Of a stretch of 64,000 nucleotides of DNA, positions 9,938 through 16,586 are shown in pieces. Position 1 is the first letter of the stretch. Every line of letters begins with the position of its first letter. Source of the DNA: Pseudomonas sp. MH9.2 (lineage in GTDB: Bacteria; Pseudomonadota; Gammaproteobacteria; Pseudomonadales; Pseudomonadaceae); contig NZ_CP133784.1 in the NCBI RefSeq assembly GCF_034353875.1, positions 682,001 through 746,000 of the forward strand, read 5' to 3'. Made by a program: the position numbers and the translations under genes. Under the pieces are notes generated by a model, which was not told the DNA's origin, made no database searches, and was given only the letters and a program-made list of their open reading frames with translations.

Positions 9938-10153
9938 ATGAGAAGACTTAAGCGTGATCCGTTGGAAAGAGCATTTTTACGCGGATATCAATTTGGTGTT
10001 CATGGTAAATCCCGTGAGCTTTGCCCCTTTACTCTACCGTCGGTACGCCAAGCCTGGATCAATGGCTGGCGAGAAGGACGCGGCGACAACTGGGACGGTA
10101 TGACCGGCACTGCGGGTATCCACAGACTCAACGAACTTCACGCGGTCGGCTAA
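9938..10153 (+). CDS. rmf: Ribosome modulation factor
   Basis: A 71-residue basic protein starting MRRLKRDPLERAFLRGYQ and containing the family's hallmark GYQFGVHGKSRELCP and INGWREGRGD segments. RMF binds the 30S subunit and drives 70S ribosomes into inactive 100S dimers in stationary phase. CGAGGG lies about 10 bases before the ATG at 9938; the frame continues upstream, but without homology to the family. A strong terminator follows. Confidence 0.96.
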   Translation: MRRLKRDPLERAFLRGYQFGVHGKSRELCPFTLPSVRQAWINGWREGRGDNWDGMTGTAGIHRLNELHAVG

Positions 10154-10239
10154 TCAGGTACATTCCGATCAAGTTTTTTTAAAATTTTGAAAGATGACCT
10201 AAACCATGCACGCCCCACCCGGGCGGCGGGCTAAAGCCC

Positions 10240-10268
10240 AAGGGGTTCCGTCAAGGAACCCCTTTTTT
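10240..10268 (+). terminator. Intrinsic terminator of rmf
   Basis: A 10-bp stem AAGGGGTTCC/GGAACCCCTT with loop GTCAA is followed by four to six T. It overlaps the 3' end of the convergent pyrD gene. Confidence 0.85.
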
Positions 10269-11301
10269 ATGCGCTGTGCCGGGACGACATCCCCGCTATT
10301 GCATCAACCGACTGGCGAATCAACGCAGGTCCTTTATAAATAAAGCCCGAATATATCTGCACCAGACTCGCACCTGCAGCGATTTTCTCAGCCGCATGCT
10401 TGCCTTCTGTGATCCCACCCGCCGCAATGATCGGCAACCGCCCGGCCAATTCACCCGCCAGTACTCTGACCGTATGGGTACTCTTTTCACGAACCGGCGC
10501 GCCCGACAGGCCACCTGCTTCGTCCGCATGGGGCAACCCTTCAACACCTTTGCGACTGAGCGTGGTGTTGGTCGCAATCACCGCATCCATGCCTGATTCA
10601 ACCAGCGCAGCAGCGACCTGCACGATTTCTTCATCCGTCATGTCAGGCGCAATCTTGATGGCCAGCGGCACGCGCCTGCCGTGTTTTTGCGCCAGGTCCT
10701 CCTGACGCAGGCGCAGGGCTTCGAGCAATTGCTTGAGCGAGTCACCGAACTGCAGACTGCGCAAGCCAGGCGTGTTCGGCGAACTGACATTCACGGTCAC
10801 GTAGCTGGCATGGGCATAGACCTTATCCAGACAGATCAGGTAGTCGTCCACGGCGCGCTCTACCGGGGTATCGAAATTCTTGCCGATGTTGATCCCGAGG
10901 ATGCCGCGGTACTTGGCAGCCTGTACCCGGCTGATCAGGTGATCGACACCCAGATTGTTGAAACCCATCCGGTTGATGATTGCCTCGGCATGCGGCAGAC
11001 GGAAAATCCGTGGTTTCGGATTGCCCGGCTGTGGGCGCGGGGTCACGGTGCCGACTTCGACAAAACCAAAGCCCAACTGCGCAAACCCATCGATCACCGT
11101 GCCATTTTTGTCCAGCCCCGCGGCCAACCCGACCGGGTTAGGGAAGTTCAGGCCCATGACCGTTACCGGTAACTGCGCAGGCGCCTTGGTAAACAAACCA
11201 TTGAGCCCCAAACGCCCGCCCGCGCCGATCAGATCCAGCGACAGGTCATGGGAGGTCTCGGGGGAGAGTTTGAACAATAACTGGCGGGCCAGGTTATACA
11301 T
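10267..11301 (-). CDS. pyrD: Dihydroorotate dehydrogenase (quinone), class 2
   Basis: Oxidises dihydroorotate to orotate with FMN and passes electrons to quinones at the inner membrane, the fourth step of pyrimidine synthesis. This 344-residue protein begins [15 protein letters not shown], the amphipathic membrane-binding helix of class 2 enzymes. It carries [29 protein letters not shown] with the catalytic serine, and the FMN phosphate site IIAAGGI. I chose the start at 11301 from the conserved MYNLARQ; the frame reaches 11364 but the extra 21 residues are not typical. No strong ribosome-binding site is visible at either position. Confidence 0.94.
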   Translation of the reverse strand: MYNLARQLLFKLSPETSHDLSLDLIGAGGRLGLNGLFTKAPAQLPVTVMGLNFPNPVGLAAGLDKNGTVIDGFAQLGFGFVEVGTVTPRPQPGNPKPRIFRLPHAEAIINRMGFNNLGVDHLISRVQAAKYRGILGINIGKNFDTPVERAVDDYLICLDKVYAHASYVTVNVSSPNTPGLRSLQFGDSLKQLLEALRLRQEDLAQKHGRRVPLAIKIAPDMTDEEIVQVAAALVESGMDAVIATNTTLSRKGVEGLPHADEAGGLSGAPVREKSTHTVRVLAGELAGRLPIIAAGGITEGKHAAEKIAAGASLVQIYSGFIYKGPALIRQSVDAIAGMSSRHSA

Positions 11302-11520
11302 GGGCGGGATTGGCTCGTGAGCGGCTGAATTCAGGGCAGCGATTATAGACGGGCTAGGGCTCATAGGCGAGTTCGAACTTGCAGCGCGCTTGCCCTGTGC
11401 CCTTTCTGAAACGGCAAGCGCATTGGCGAGTCTGAAACTTCAGGTTACCAAGTCACATTGACCGGAACCAGGCTGAGCGACAGCTCTCCGGCTCGACACA
11501 AAGTGATACAGGGACTTGTC

Positions 11521-12660
11521 ATGAGCAAGGACAACTCAAAAAAAACTTTCGACAGTTTTTTCGCATCAAGCCGGAATCTTCCGAACGGTGGTGGCTCGTG
11601 GGCAGCCTGGAATAAACCCTCTGAGCCAGAGCGGATTTACATCGCCGAAGATCGATGGCCGCCCCCCAAAAAACGTACAGACCTAGTCTTTGCCAAGTCC
11701 TGCATTTCTGGCAAATGGTGCCGCACTGAAGCCGGTACCGCCCCAGAGCCCACCTCAAACTTCGGCAACGTGATGGTGGCGGGTGCCATGTTTATTCCAT
11801 CTGCCAACACCGCTATAGCAACGGCCCTCGGTGCCGATCTGGCGCTGGGTCGAATGGCCGGTGGCGGCATCATGCAGCGGGGGCTTAATTGGGCAATACG
11901 CGGCGCGGGCGGCCCTGCCAGCATTTTCATACTGGGGATGCTCCCGGCCAAAATGGGCGACGGCACACTCTACACCGACAATCAGTTGCGCAACATGACT
12001 CACGCGCCCACGCGTGTGCGCTTCCAGTTCCGCCGCGATGCCGAGGGCGCGCTGCAGGTCTACGGCATCCATACCGGCGCCTCGGGCGACGACACAGTAC
12101 GCACGGTGCAGGCCACGTGGAACGCCGACAAAACCGCGATGGAGACCAAGCTCAACGGCATCACCATTCTCTGGACCCCGCGGCGCAGCGGACTGGTACA
12201 AATGCCGCCGCTGGTTTATCCCGACAACAATGGCGGACGGTTGGGCACTATCCTGGTCCACCCGATCCCCGAAGGCACAGACTCGCAGATTGAAGGCCTT
12301 CCCGGAGAGGACATCACCACCGACGACTGTATTCTGGTGTTTCCAGCAGATACGGGGCTGAACTCGCTGTATTTGGTGCTTTCAAAGCCTGCTGGCGGGG
12401 GTGATATCAAGTACCACAAGCCGCCATTGGTGTTGCCTGCATTTCCAGATACCTTTCCTGTTAAATCCAAAAGCAGCGTTCAGGGTGGTGGAGGTATGCG
12501 TAGCCGCTGGAAAGACCGCAAGGGCCGAATGTACGAGTGGGATAGCCAGCACGGCGCTGTTGAAATGTACGATCCGCAGGGGAAACACCTTGGTGAATTC
12601 AACGCGGAAACGGGCGAACAAACCAAGCCAGCAAAACCCGGCAGAACCACACCAAAATAG
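11521..12660 (+). CDS. Colicin E3-type ribonuclease bacteriocin with S-type pyocin domain
   Basis: 379 residues. From about 155 to 310 it resembles the S-type pyocin translocation domain (RVRFQFRRDAEG, VYGIHTG, ITILWTP, EDITTDDCILVFP). The last 55 residues match the colicin E3/cloacin DF13 cytotoxic domain: RSRWKDRKGRMYEWDSQHG, then GKHLGEF and ETG. D341, H344 and E348 correspond to E3 catalytic D510, H513 and E517, and R375 may stand for R545. Such domains cut 16S rRNA in the decoding site. The N-terminal 60-80 residues are unassigned and no full receptor-binding domain is present, so import could differ from large pyocins, or the protein could be a cargo effector of a secretion system encoded elsewhere. 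AGGGA lies 8 bases before the ATG. The immunity gene follows at once; no lysis gene is seen. Confidence 0.88.
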   Translation: MSKDNSKKTFDSFFASSRNLPNGGGSWAAWNKPSEPERIYIAEDRWPPPKKRTDLVFAKSCISGKWCRTEAGTAPEPTSNFGNVMVAGAMFIPSANTAIATALGADLALGRMAGGGIMQRGLNWAIRGAGGPASIFILGMLPAKMGDGTLYTDNQLRNMTHAPTRVRFQFRRDAEGALQVYGIHTGASGDDTVRTVQATWNADKTAMETKLNGITILWTPRRSGLVQMPPLVYPDNNGGRLGTILVHPIPEGTDSQIEGLPGEDITTDDCILVFPADTGLNSLYLVLSKPAGGGDIKYHKPPLVLPAFPDTFPVKSKSSVQGGGGMRSRWKDRKGRMYEWDSQHGAVEMYDPQGKHLGEFNAETGEQTKPAKPGRTTPK

Positions 12661-12675
12661 GATATGAGGCCAATT

Positions 12676-12915
12676 ATGTTTTTATGGATCAGTGGGTTTT
12701 TAAAAGGCGATGATGAGGACGACTCGTTAAAATACGACCTCACCATTCAGCCTGAGCATGAAGCCGCTGTAATGGGAATTCTTGGCTGGAAAAATATGAA
12801 TGAGAGCCCAGATGGGGAATGGTTGCTAACCAGCAAACAAGCACAGCAGATAGCCGTAGCGATCAATGAGCAATTGCCAATGGGACTAGACCTGTTTATC
12901 GGAGTACGGGCATAG
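12676..12915 (+). CDS. Cognate immunity protein of the E3-type toxin (putative)
   Basis: A 79-residue acidic protein (GDDEDD near the N-terminus), with its start 16 bases after the toxin stop. Its position, size and acidity are those of a cloacin/colicin E3 immunity protein, which would bind the cytotoxic domain and protect the producer's ribosomes. I cannot confirm the family from sequence alone. The ATG at 12676 is preferred because GAGG lies 6-7 bases upstream; the earlier ATG at 12664 has no such site. A decayed relative lies immediately downstream. Confidence 0.72.
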   Translation: MFLWISGFLKGDDEDDSLKYDLTIQPEHEAAVMGILGWKNMNESPDGEWLLTSKQAQQIAVAINEQLPMGLDLFIGVRA

Positions 12916-12936
12916 CCGTAGGTCCCATCTTGATCC

Positions 12937-13178
12937 ATGACATTTATCGTAATCAGTGGATTTTATCCCGAACCCAATCCGGAAATTCATTGCAGTACGA
13001 AAGAGCTGTACCGCAAGAGTTAGAGTCAGCAGTACTCGCCGCAATGGGGTGGGCGTCCCTGACGGACGTGCCTATGGGCGAAAACGATCTAACGTAAGGT
13101 CAAGCCGTAGCGGTAATGGCGGCACTCAGTGAGCCCATCAAAGATGACTTGATGTATTGCATTGGACTTTACAGCTAG
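12937..13178 (+). pseudogene. Decayed second copy of the immunity gene (frameshift plus internal stop)
   Basis: The frame from ATG 12937 begins MTFIVISGFYPEPNPE, resembling the intact MFLWISGFLKGDDED, but stops at 13021. From about 12990 a different frame continues the match: LQYERAVPQELESAVLAAMGW against LKYDLTIQPEHEAAVMGILGW in the intact protein. It meets a stop at 13095, and after it QAVAVMAALSEPIKDDLMYCIGL aligns with QQIAVAINEQLPMGLDLFIGV, ending at 13176-13178. So the whole length of an immunity gene is recognisable, broken by one frameshift and one nonsense codon. Similarity is partial (I estimate about 30 percent), which suggests an old, divergent immunity allele and not a recent tandem copy. 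Confidence 0.72.
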
Positions 13179-13208
13179 CGCACTACAGGTCATGTGTCGC
13201 GGCAAGGA

Positions 13209-13224
13209 TGGCATATGCCTTGCA
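13209..13224 (+). promoter_or_regulatory. Sigma-54-type promoter upstream of nasS
   Basis: TGGCAT, five bases, then TTGCA fits the -24/-12 consensus TGGCAC-N5-TTGCA with one mismatch. Transcription would begin near 13235, just before the hexaloop hairpins. Sigma-54 control by NtrC is usual for nitrate assimilation. Confidence 0.65.
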
Positions 13225-13243
13225 CATCCCACCGTTATCTACA

Positions 13244-13283
13244 CTCGTTCCAACGGCGGAGCGAGGCATCGGACAATGGCGTC
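13244..13283 (+). promoter_or_regulatory. NasT-type dual-hexaloop RNA leader of nasST
   Basis: The first hairpin is an 8-bp stem CTCGTTCC/GGAGCGAG (one G-U pair) with hexaloop AACGGC (13252-13257). The second is GAC/GTC with hexaloop AATGGC (13275-13280). Both loops have A at position 1 and G at position 4, the signature of ANTAR antiterminator targets. The second hairpin overlaps the 5' arm of the following terminator, so the two structures exclude each other. Another possible AxxGxx hairpin (13298-13317, loop AAAGAC) overlaps the terminator's 3' arm. Confidence 0.65.
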
Positions 13284-13326
13284 GTGACTGTCTTTGCTTG
13301 TGCAAAAGACTGCACGATGCTTTTTT
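13279..13326 (+). terminator. Conditional terminator in the nasS leader
   Basis: Arms 13279-13297 and 13302-13320 (GCGTCGTG ... CACGATGC, with an imperfect middle and further pairing near the loop) flank a TTGT loop and are followed by six T. The nasS start lies 33 bases downstream, so the terminator is inside the transcript leader. Confidence 0.72.
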
Positions 13327-13358
13327 ATGGATGGCGCTTTGACCATGAATAAATCGGC

Positions 13359-14570
13359 ATGAACACACTACCGAACAACGCTCTAGCCTGGGTCGCAGGC
13401 AGCGACGCGCCGGAAAAAAATACCATCGACCTGGGCTTCATGGCCCTGACCGACTGCGCACCACTGGTGGTTGCAGCCACCCAAGGGTTTGCTCAGCCCT
13501 ATGGCTTGACCCTGAACCTGAAACGCCAATCGTCCTGGGCCAATCTGCGCGACAAGCTGGTGAGTGGCGAACTGGACGCCGCTCATAGCCTTTACGGGCT
13601 GATCTATGCGGTGCAATTGGGAATCAGCGGCTCCGTGAGCACCGACATGGCGGTGCTGATGGGCCTGAACCAGAACGGGCAAAGCATCAACTTATCCAAA
13701 GCGTTGCAGGACGCGAACGTGACCAGTCCTGACGCACTCGATCGGTATGTGCACCAAAGCCGTACAAAACTGACGTTTGCCCAGACCTTCCCCACAGGCA
13801 CACATGCCATGTGGTTGTATTACTGGCTCGCGAGCCAGGGCATTCACCCGCTGAACGACGTCAACAGCGTGGTCGTGCCGCCGCCACAAATGGTCGCGCA
13901 CCTGCAAGCCGGGCGTATCGACGGCTGCTGTGTCGGCGAACCCTGGTGCGCCAGCGCGGTGAATCAGGGCCTTGGCTTTACCTTGGCGACGACGCAGGCG
14001 ATCTGGCCCGACCACCCGGAAAAAGTGCTCGGCTGCACCCGTGAGTTTGTCGAGCAGTACCCCAATACCGCACGGGCGCTGGTCATGGCAGTGCTGGAAG
14101 CCAGCCGCTTTATCGAACAAAACGATGAAAATCGGCGCAGTACCGCGCAATTGCTCAGCGGCAGCGATTACTTAGATACGCCGGTGGATTGCATAGAACC
14201 ACGCCTCATGGGGGATTATGCCGACGGTCTCGGTAATCGCTGGCATGACCTGCATGCCGTGCGCTTTCATGGCGCAGGCGAGGTCAACCTGCCTTACCTG
14301 TCCGACGGCATGTGGTTCATGACCCAGTTCCGGCGCTGGGGCCTGTTGCGCGAAGACCCTGACTATCTTGGGATCGCCACGCAAGTACAGCAACTGAAGC
14401 TGTATAGCCAGGCAGCGGCCGCTGTCGGCGTTGCAGTCCCTGAGTCTGCCATGCGCAGCAGCCAGCTGATTGATGGCAAAGTCTGGGACGGTAGCGACCC
14501 CACGGCCTATGCACACAGCTTCAAGCTGCACGCGCTGGCCGATGCCGTCCCCACCCGTGTCAGTCGCTGA
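13359..14570 (+). CDS. nasS: Nitrate-sensing regulatory protein NasS
   Basis: 403 residues of the NrtA/CmpA nitrate-binding family (DLGFMALTDCAPLVVAATQGF, GELDAAHSLYGLIYAVQLG, GRIDGCCVGEPWCASAVNQG). There is no signal peptide or lipobox, which separates cytoplasmic sensor NasS from periplasmic transporter subunits. Known role: without nitrate or nitrite NasS binds NasT and blocks it; ligand binding releases NasT. The stop is 14 bases before the nasT start, so the pair is co-transcribed. No strong ribosome-binding site precedes the ATG at 13359. Confidence 0.92.
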   Translation: MNTLPNNALAWVAGSDAPEKNTIDLGFMALTDCAPLVVAATQGFAQPYGLTLNLKRQSSWANLRDKLVSGELDAAHSLYGLIYAVQLGISGSVSTDMAVLMGLNQNGQSINLSKALQDANVTSPDALDRYVHQSRTKLTFAQTFPTGTHAMWLYYWLASQGIHPLNDVNSVVVPPPQMVAHLQAGRIDGCCVGEPWCASAVNQGLGFTLATTQAIWPDHPEKVLGCTREFVEQYPNTARALVMAVLEASRFIEQNDENRRSTAQLLSGSDYLDTPVDCIEPRLMGDYADGLGNRWHDLHAVRFHGAGEVNLPYLSDGMWFMTQFRRWGLLREDPDYLGIATQVQQLKLYSQAAAAVGVAVPESAMRSSQLIDGKVWDGSDPTAYAHSFKLHALADAVPTRVSR

Positions 14571-14584
14571 AGGAAGTCGCGAAC

Positions 14585-15160
14585 ATGCTGCGTATCCTGC
14601 TGATAAATGACACGGCAAAAAAAGTCGGACGTCTCAAGGCCGCACTCAGCGAGGCCGGTTTCGAGGTGATCGACGAGTCCGGGCTGACCATCGACTTGCC
14701 TGCACGGGTAGAGGCCGTGCGCCCCGACGTCATTTTGATCGACACCGAATCCCCCGGCCGAGACGTGATGGAGCAAGTGGTACTGGTCAGCCGCGATCTG
14801 CCGCGCCCTATCGTGATGTTCACCGATGAGCACGACCCGCTCGTCATGCGCCAAGCCATCAAATCCGGGGTCAGTGCCTACATCGTTGAAGGTATCAATG
14901 CCCAACGACTGCAACCGATTCTGGACGTGGCCATGGCCCGCTTTGAGAGCGATCAAGCGCTGCGTGCCCAATTACAGGCACGCGACCAGCAATTGGTGGA
15001 GCGAAAACGCATTGAATTGGCCAAAGGCCTGCTGATGAAAATGAAAGACTGCAAAGAGGAAGAGGCCTACACCCTGATGCGCCGCCAAGCCATGAGCCGC
15101 CAGCAGAAGCTGATTCAGGTGGCTGAGCAGATCATTGCCATGAGTGAGTTACTGGGATGA
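14585..15160 (+). CDS. nasT: ANTAR-domain transcription antiterminator NasT
   Basis: 191 residues: a receiver-like domain (1-120; LRILLINDTAKKVGRL, RPDVILIDTESPGRD) followed by a coiled linker and the C-terminal ANTAR RNA-binding domain (about 130-190; RKRIELAKGLLMKMK, EEAYTLMRRQAM). It is freed from NasS by nitrate and then binds leader RNA hairpins with AxxGxx loops, allowing transcription to pass a terminator. Candidate targets lie in this window upstream of nasS, the nitrate transporter gene and nirB. GGAAG precedes the ATG. Confidence 0.94.
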   Translation: MLRILLINDTAKKVGRLKAALSEAGFEVIDESGLTIDLPARVEAVRPDVILIDTESPGRDVMEQVVLVSRDLPRPIVMFTDEHDPLVMRQAIKSGVSAYIVEGINAQRLQPILDVAMARFESDQALRAQLQARDQQLVERKRIELAKGLLMKMKDCKEEEAYTLMRRQAMSRQQKLIQVAEQIIAMSELLG

Positions 15161-15203
15161 ATTGACTGCTATCACGCGCTGCGCGAGAGCAATCCCCTGA
15201 TGA

Positions 15204-15219
15204 TGGCCCGGCTTTTGCT
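15204..15219 (+). promoter_or_regulatory. Sigma-54-type promoter upstream of the nitrate transporter gene
   Basis: TGGCCC, five bases, TTGCT matches TGGCAC-N5-TTGCW with one mismatch. The predicted start near 15230 lies just before the first hexaloop hairpin. Confidence 0.65.
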
Positions 15220-15233
15220 TCAGAGATTACACA

Positions 15234-15274
15234 GGTAGCCAACGGCGGTTGCCCCACTTACGACAAAGACGTCG
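15234..15274 (+). promoter_or_regulatory. NasT-type dual-hexaloop RNA leader of the nitrate transporter gene
   Basis: Hairpin 1 is GGTAGCC/GGTTGCC (two G-U pairs) with loop AACGGC (15241-15246). Seven bases later hairpin 2 is CGAC/GTCG with loop AAAGAC (15265-15270). Both loops fit AxxGxx. Hairpin 2 uses bases of the 5' arm of the terminator that begins at 15269. Confidence 0.72.
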
Positions 15275-15319
15275 CATACCCCTCTCGCAAACGCGAATCG
15301 GGTTGCGGCGTTTTTTTTT
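15269..15319 (+). terminator. Conditional terminator in the nitrate transporter leader
   Basis: ACGTCGCATACCC pairs with GGGTTGCGGCGT with a single bulge and one G-U pair; an inner TCGC/GCGA stem lies in the loop, and nine T follow. It lies 48 bases before the start codon. Confidence 0.8.
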
Positions 15320-15366
15320 GCATTCGGGCCTCAGGCCACCACTCTTTTTTGCAGATGAGGTGTTCA

Positions 15367-16578
15367 ATGAATACAAGCTTCTGGAAAGCCGGCCATAAGC
15401 CGACTCTGTTCGCAGCCTTCCTGTATTTCGACCTGAGCTTCATGGTCTGGTACCTGCTCGGCCCAATGGCCGTACAGATCGCCGGCGATCTGCACCTGAC
15501 CACCCAGCAGCGCGGATTGATGGTCGCGACGCCGATTCTGGCGGGTGCCTTTCTGCGCGTATTCATGGGTCTGCTTGCGGACAAATTGTCGCCCAAGACG
15601 GCCGGCATCATCGGTCAAGTGGTCGTCATTAGTGCGTTGTTGACGGCCTGGCAGCTGGGCATTCACAGCTATGAGCAAGCCTTGCTGCTCGGAGTGTTCC
15701 TCGGCATGGCAGGCGCCGCGTTCGCAGTCGCCCTGCCGCTGGCCTCGCAATGGTACCCGGCCGAGCATCAAGGCAAGGCCATGGGCATTGCCGGTGCAGG
15801 CAATTCCGGCACCGTGTTCGCCGCCCTGATCGCCCCCGCACTGGCCTTGGTCTTTGGTTGGACCAACGTGTTCGGCTTCGCCCTGATTCCGCTGATCCTG
15901 GTCCTGATCGTTTTTACCTTGATGGCCCGCAACTCCCCGCAACGGGCCAAAACAAAATCCATGGCTGACTATATGAAAGCCTTGGGCGACCGTGACACCT
16001 GGTGGTTCATGTTCTTCTACGCAGTGACCTTCGGTGGCTTCATTGGCCTGGCCAGCGCCCTGCCCGGCTATTTCAACGACCAATACGGCCTGAGCCCGGT
16101 GACTGCAGGCTACTACACCGCAGCCTGTGTGTTCGGTGGCAGCATGATGCGCCCACTGGGCGGTGCTCTGGCGGACCGGTTCGGCGGGATTCGTACCTTG
16201 TCGGGGATGTACGCAGTAGCGGCCATCGGTATTGCGGCTGTCGGGTTTAACCTGCCCAGCTCTTGGGCTGCCCTGGCCCTGTTCGTTTCGGCAATGCTTG
16301 GCCTGGGTGCCGGCAACGGTGCAGTGTTTCAGCTGGTGCCACAGCGCTTTCGTCAGGAAATCGGTGTCATGACGGGCTTGATCGGCATGGCCGGTGGCGT
16401 GGGCGGCTTCCTCCTGGCAGCCGGTCTGGGTGCAATCAAGCAGAACACCGGCGACTACCAAATGGGTCTGTGGCTGTTCGCCAGCCTCGGAGTGTTGGCC
16501 TGGTTCGGCCTGCATAACGTCAAACGCCGCTGGAGAACCACATGGGGCTCGGCAGCGGTGACGGCGGCACGGGTTTAA
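15367..16578 (+). CDS. Nitrate/nitrite transporter, MFS family (NarK/NasA type)
   Basis: 403 residues, about twelve hydrophobic segments, and the nitrate-porter features RVFMGLLADKLSPKTAG (MFS motif A), GLGAGNGAVFQLVPQRF and GLIGMAGGVGGF (the two glycine-rich nitrate signature regions). It brings nitrate across the inner membrane for assimilation. The start at 15367 is chosen because GATGAGG lies 7-10 bases upstream and MNTSFWKAGHKPTLFAAFLYFD is the usual family start; the frame extends to 15349. The gene name varies between genomes (narK, nasA), so no symbol is given. Confidence 0.92.
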   Translation: MNTSFWKAGHKPTLFAAFLYFDLSFMVWYLLGPMAVQIAGDLHLTTQQRGLMVATPILAGAFLRVFMGLLADKLSPKTAGIIGQVVVISALLTAWQLGIHSYEQALLLGVFLGMAGAAFAVALPLASQWYPAEHQGKAMGIAGAGNSGTVFAALIAPALALVFGWTNVFGFALIPLILVLIVFTLMARNSPQRAKTKSMADYMKALGDRDTWWFMFFYAVTFGGFIGLASALPGYFNDQYGLSPVTAGYYTAACVFGGSMMRPLGGALADRFGGIRTLSGMYAVAAIGIAAVGFNLPSSWAALALFVSAMLGLGAGNGAVFQLVPQRFRQEIGVMTGLIGMAGGVGGFLLAAGLGAIKQNTGDYQMGLWLFASLGVLAWFGLHNVKRRWRTTWGSAAVTAARV

Positions 16579-16586
16579 CCTCTCCG

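Noticed and set aside
11365..11520. LexA-type SOS box (CTGTAT-N4-ATACAG) before the bacteriocin gene
   Set aside because: No match found; a few ATTG-N-GT patterns recall the P-box of PrtN-controlled pyocins but are too weak to claim.
13327..13362. 11-codon open frame ending in an ATGA overlap with nasS, right after the leader terminator
   Set aside because: No ribosome-binding site and no run of regulatory codons; overlap by chance is likely. Control appears to act through the hexaloop RNA.
15364..16515. 383-codon minus-strand frame opposite the nitrate transporter gene
   Set aside because: Gln/His/Gly-rich antisense of a membrane protein gene; no family features.
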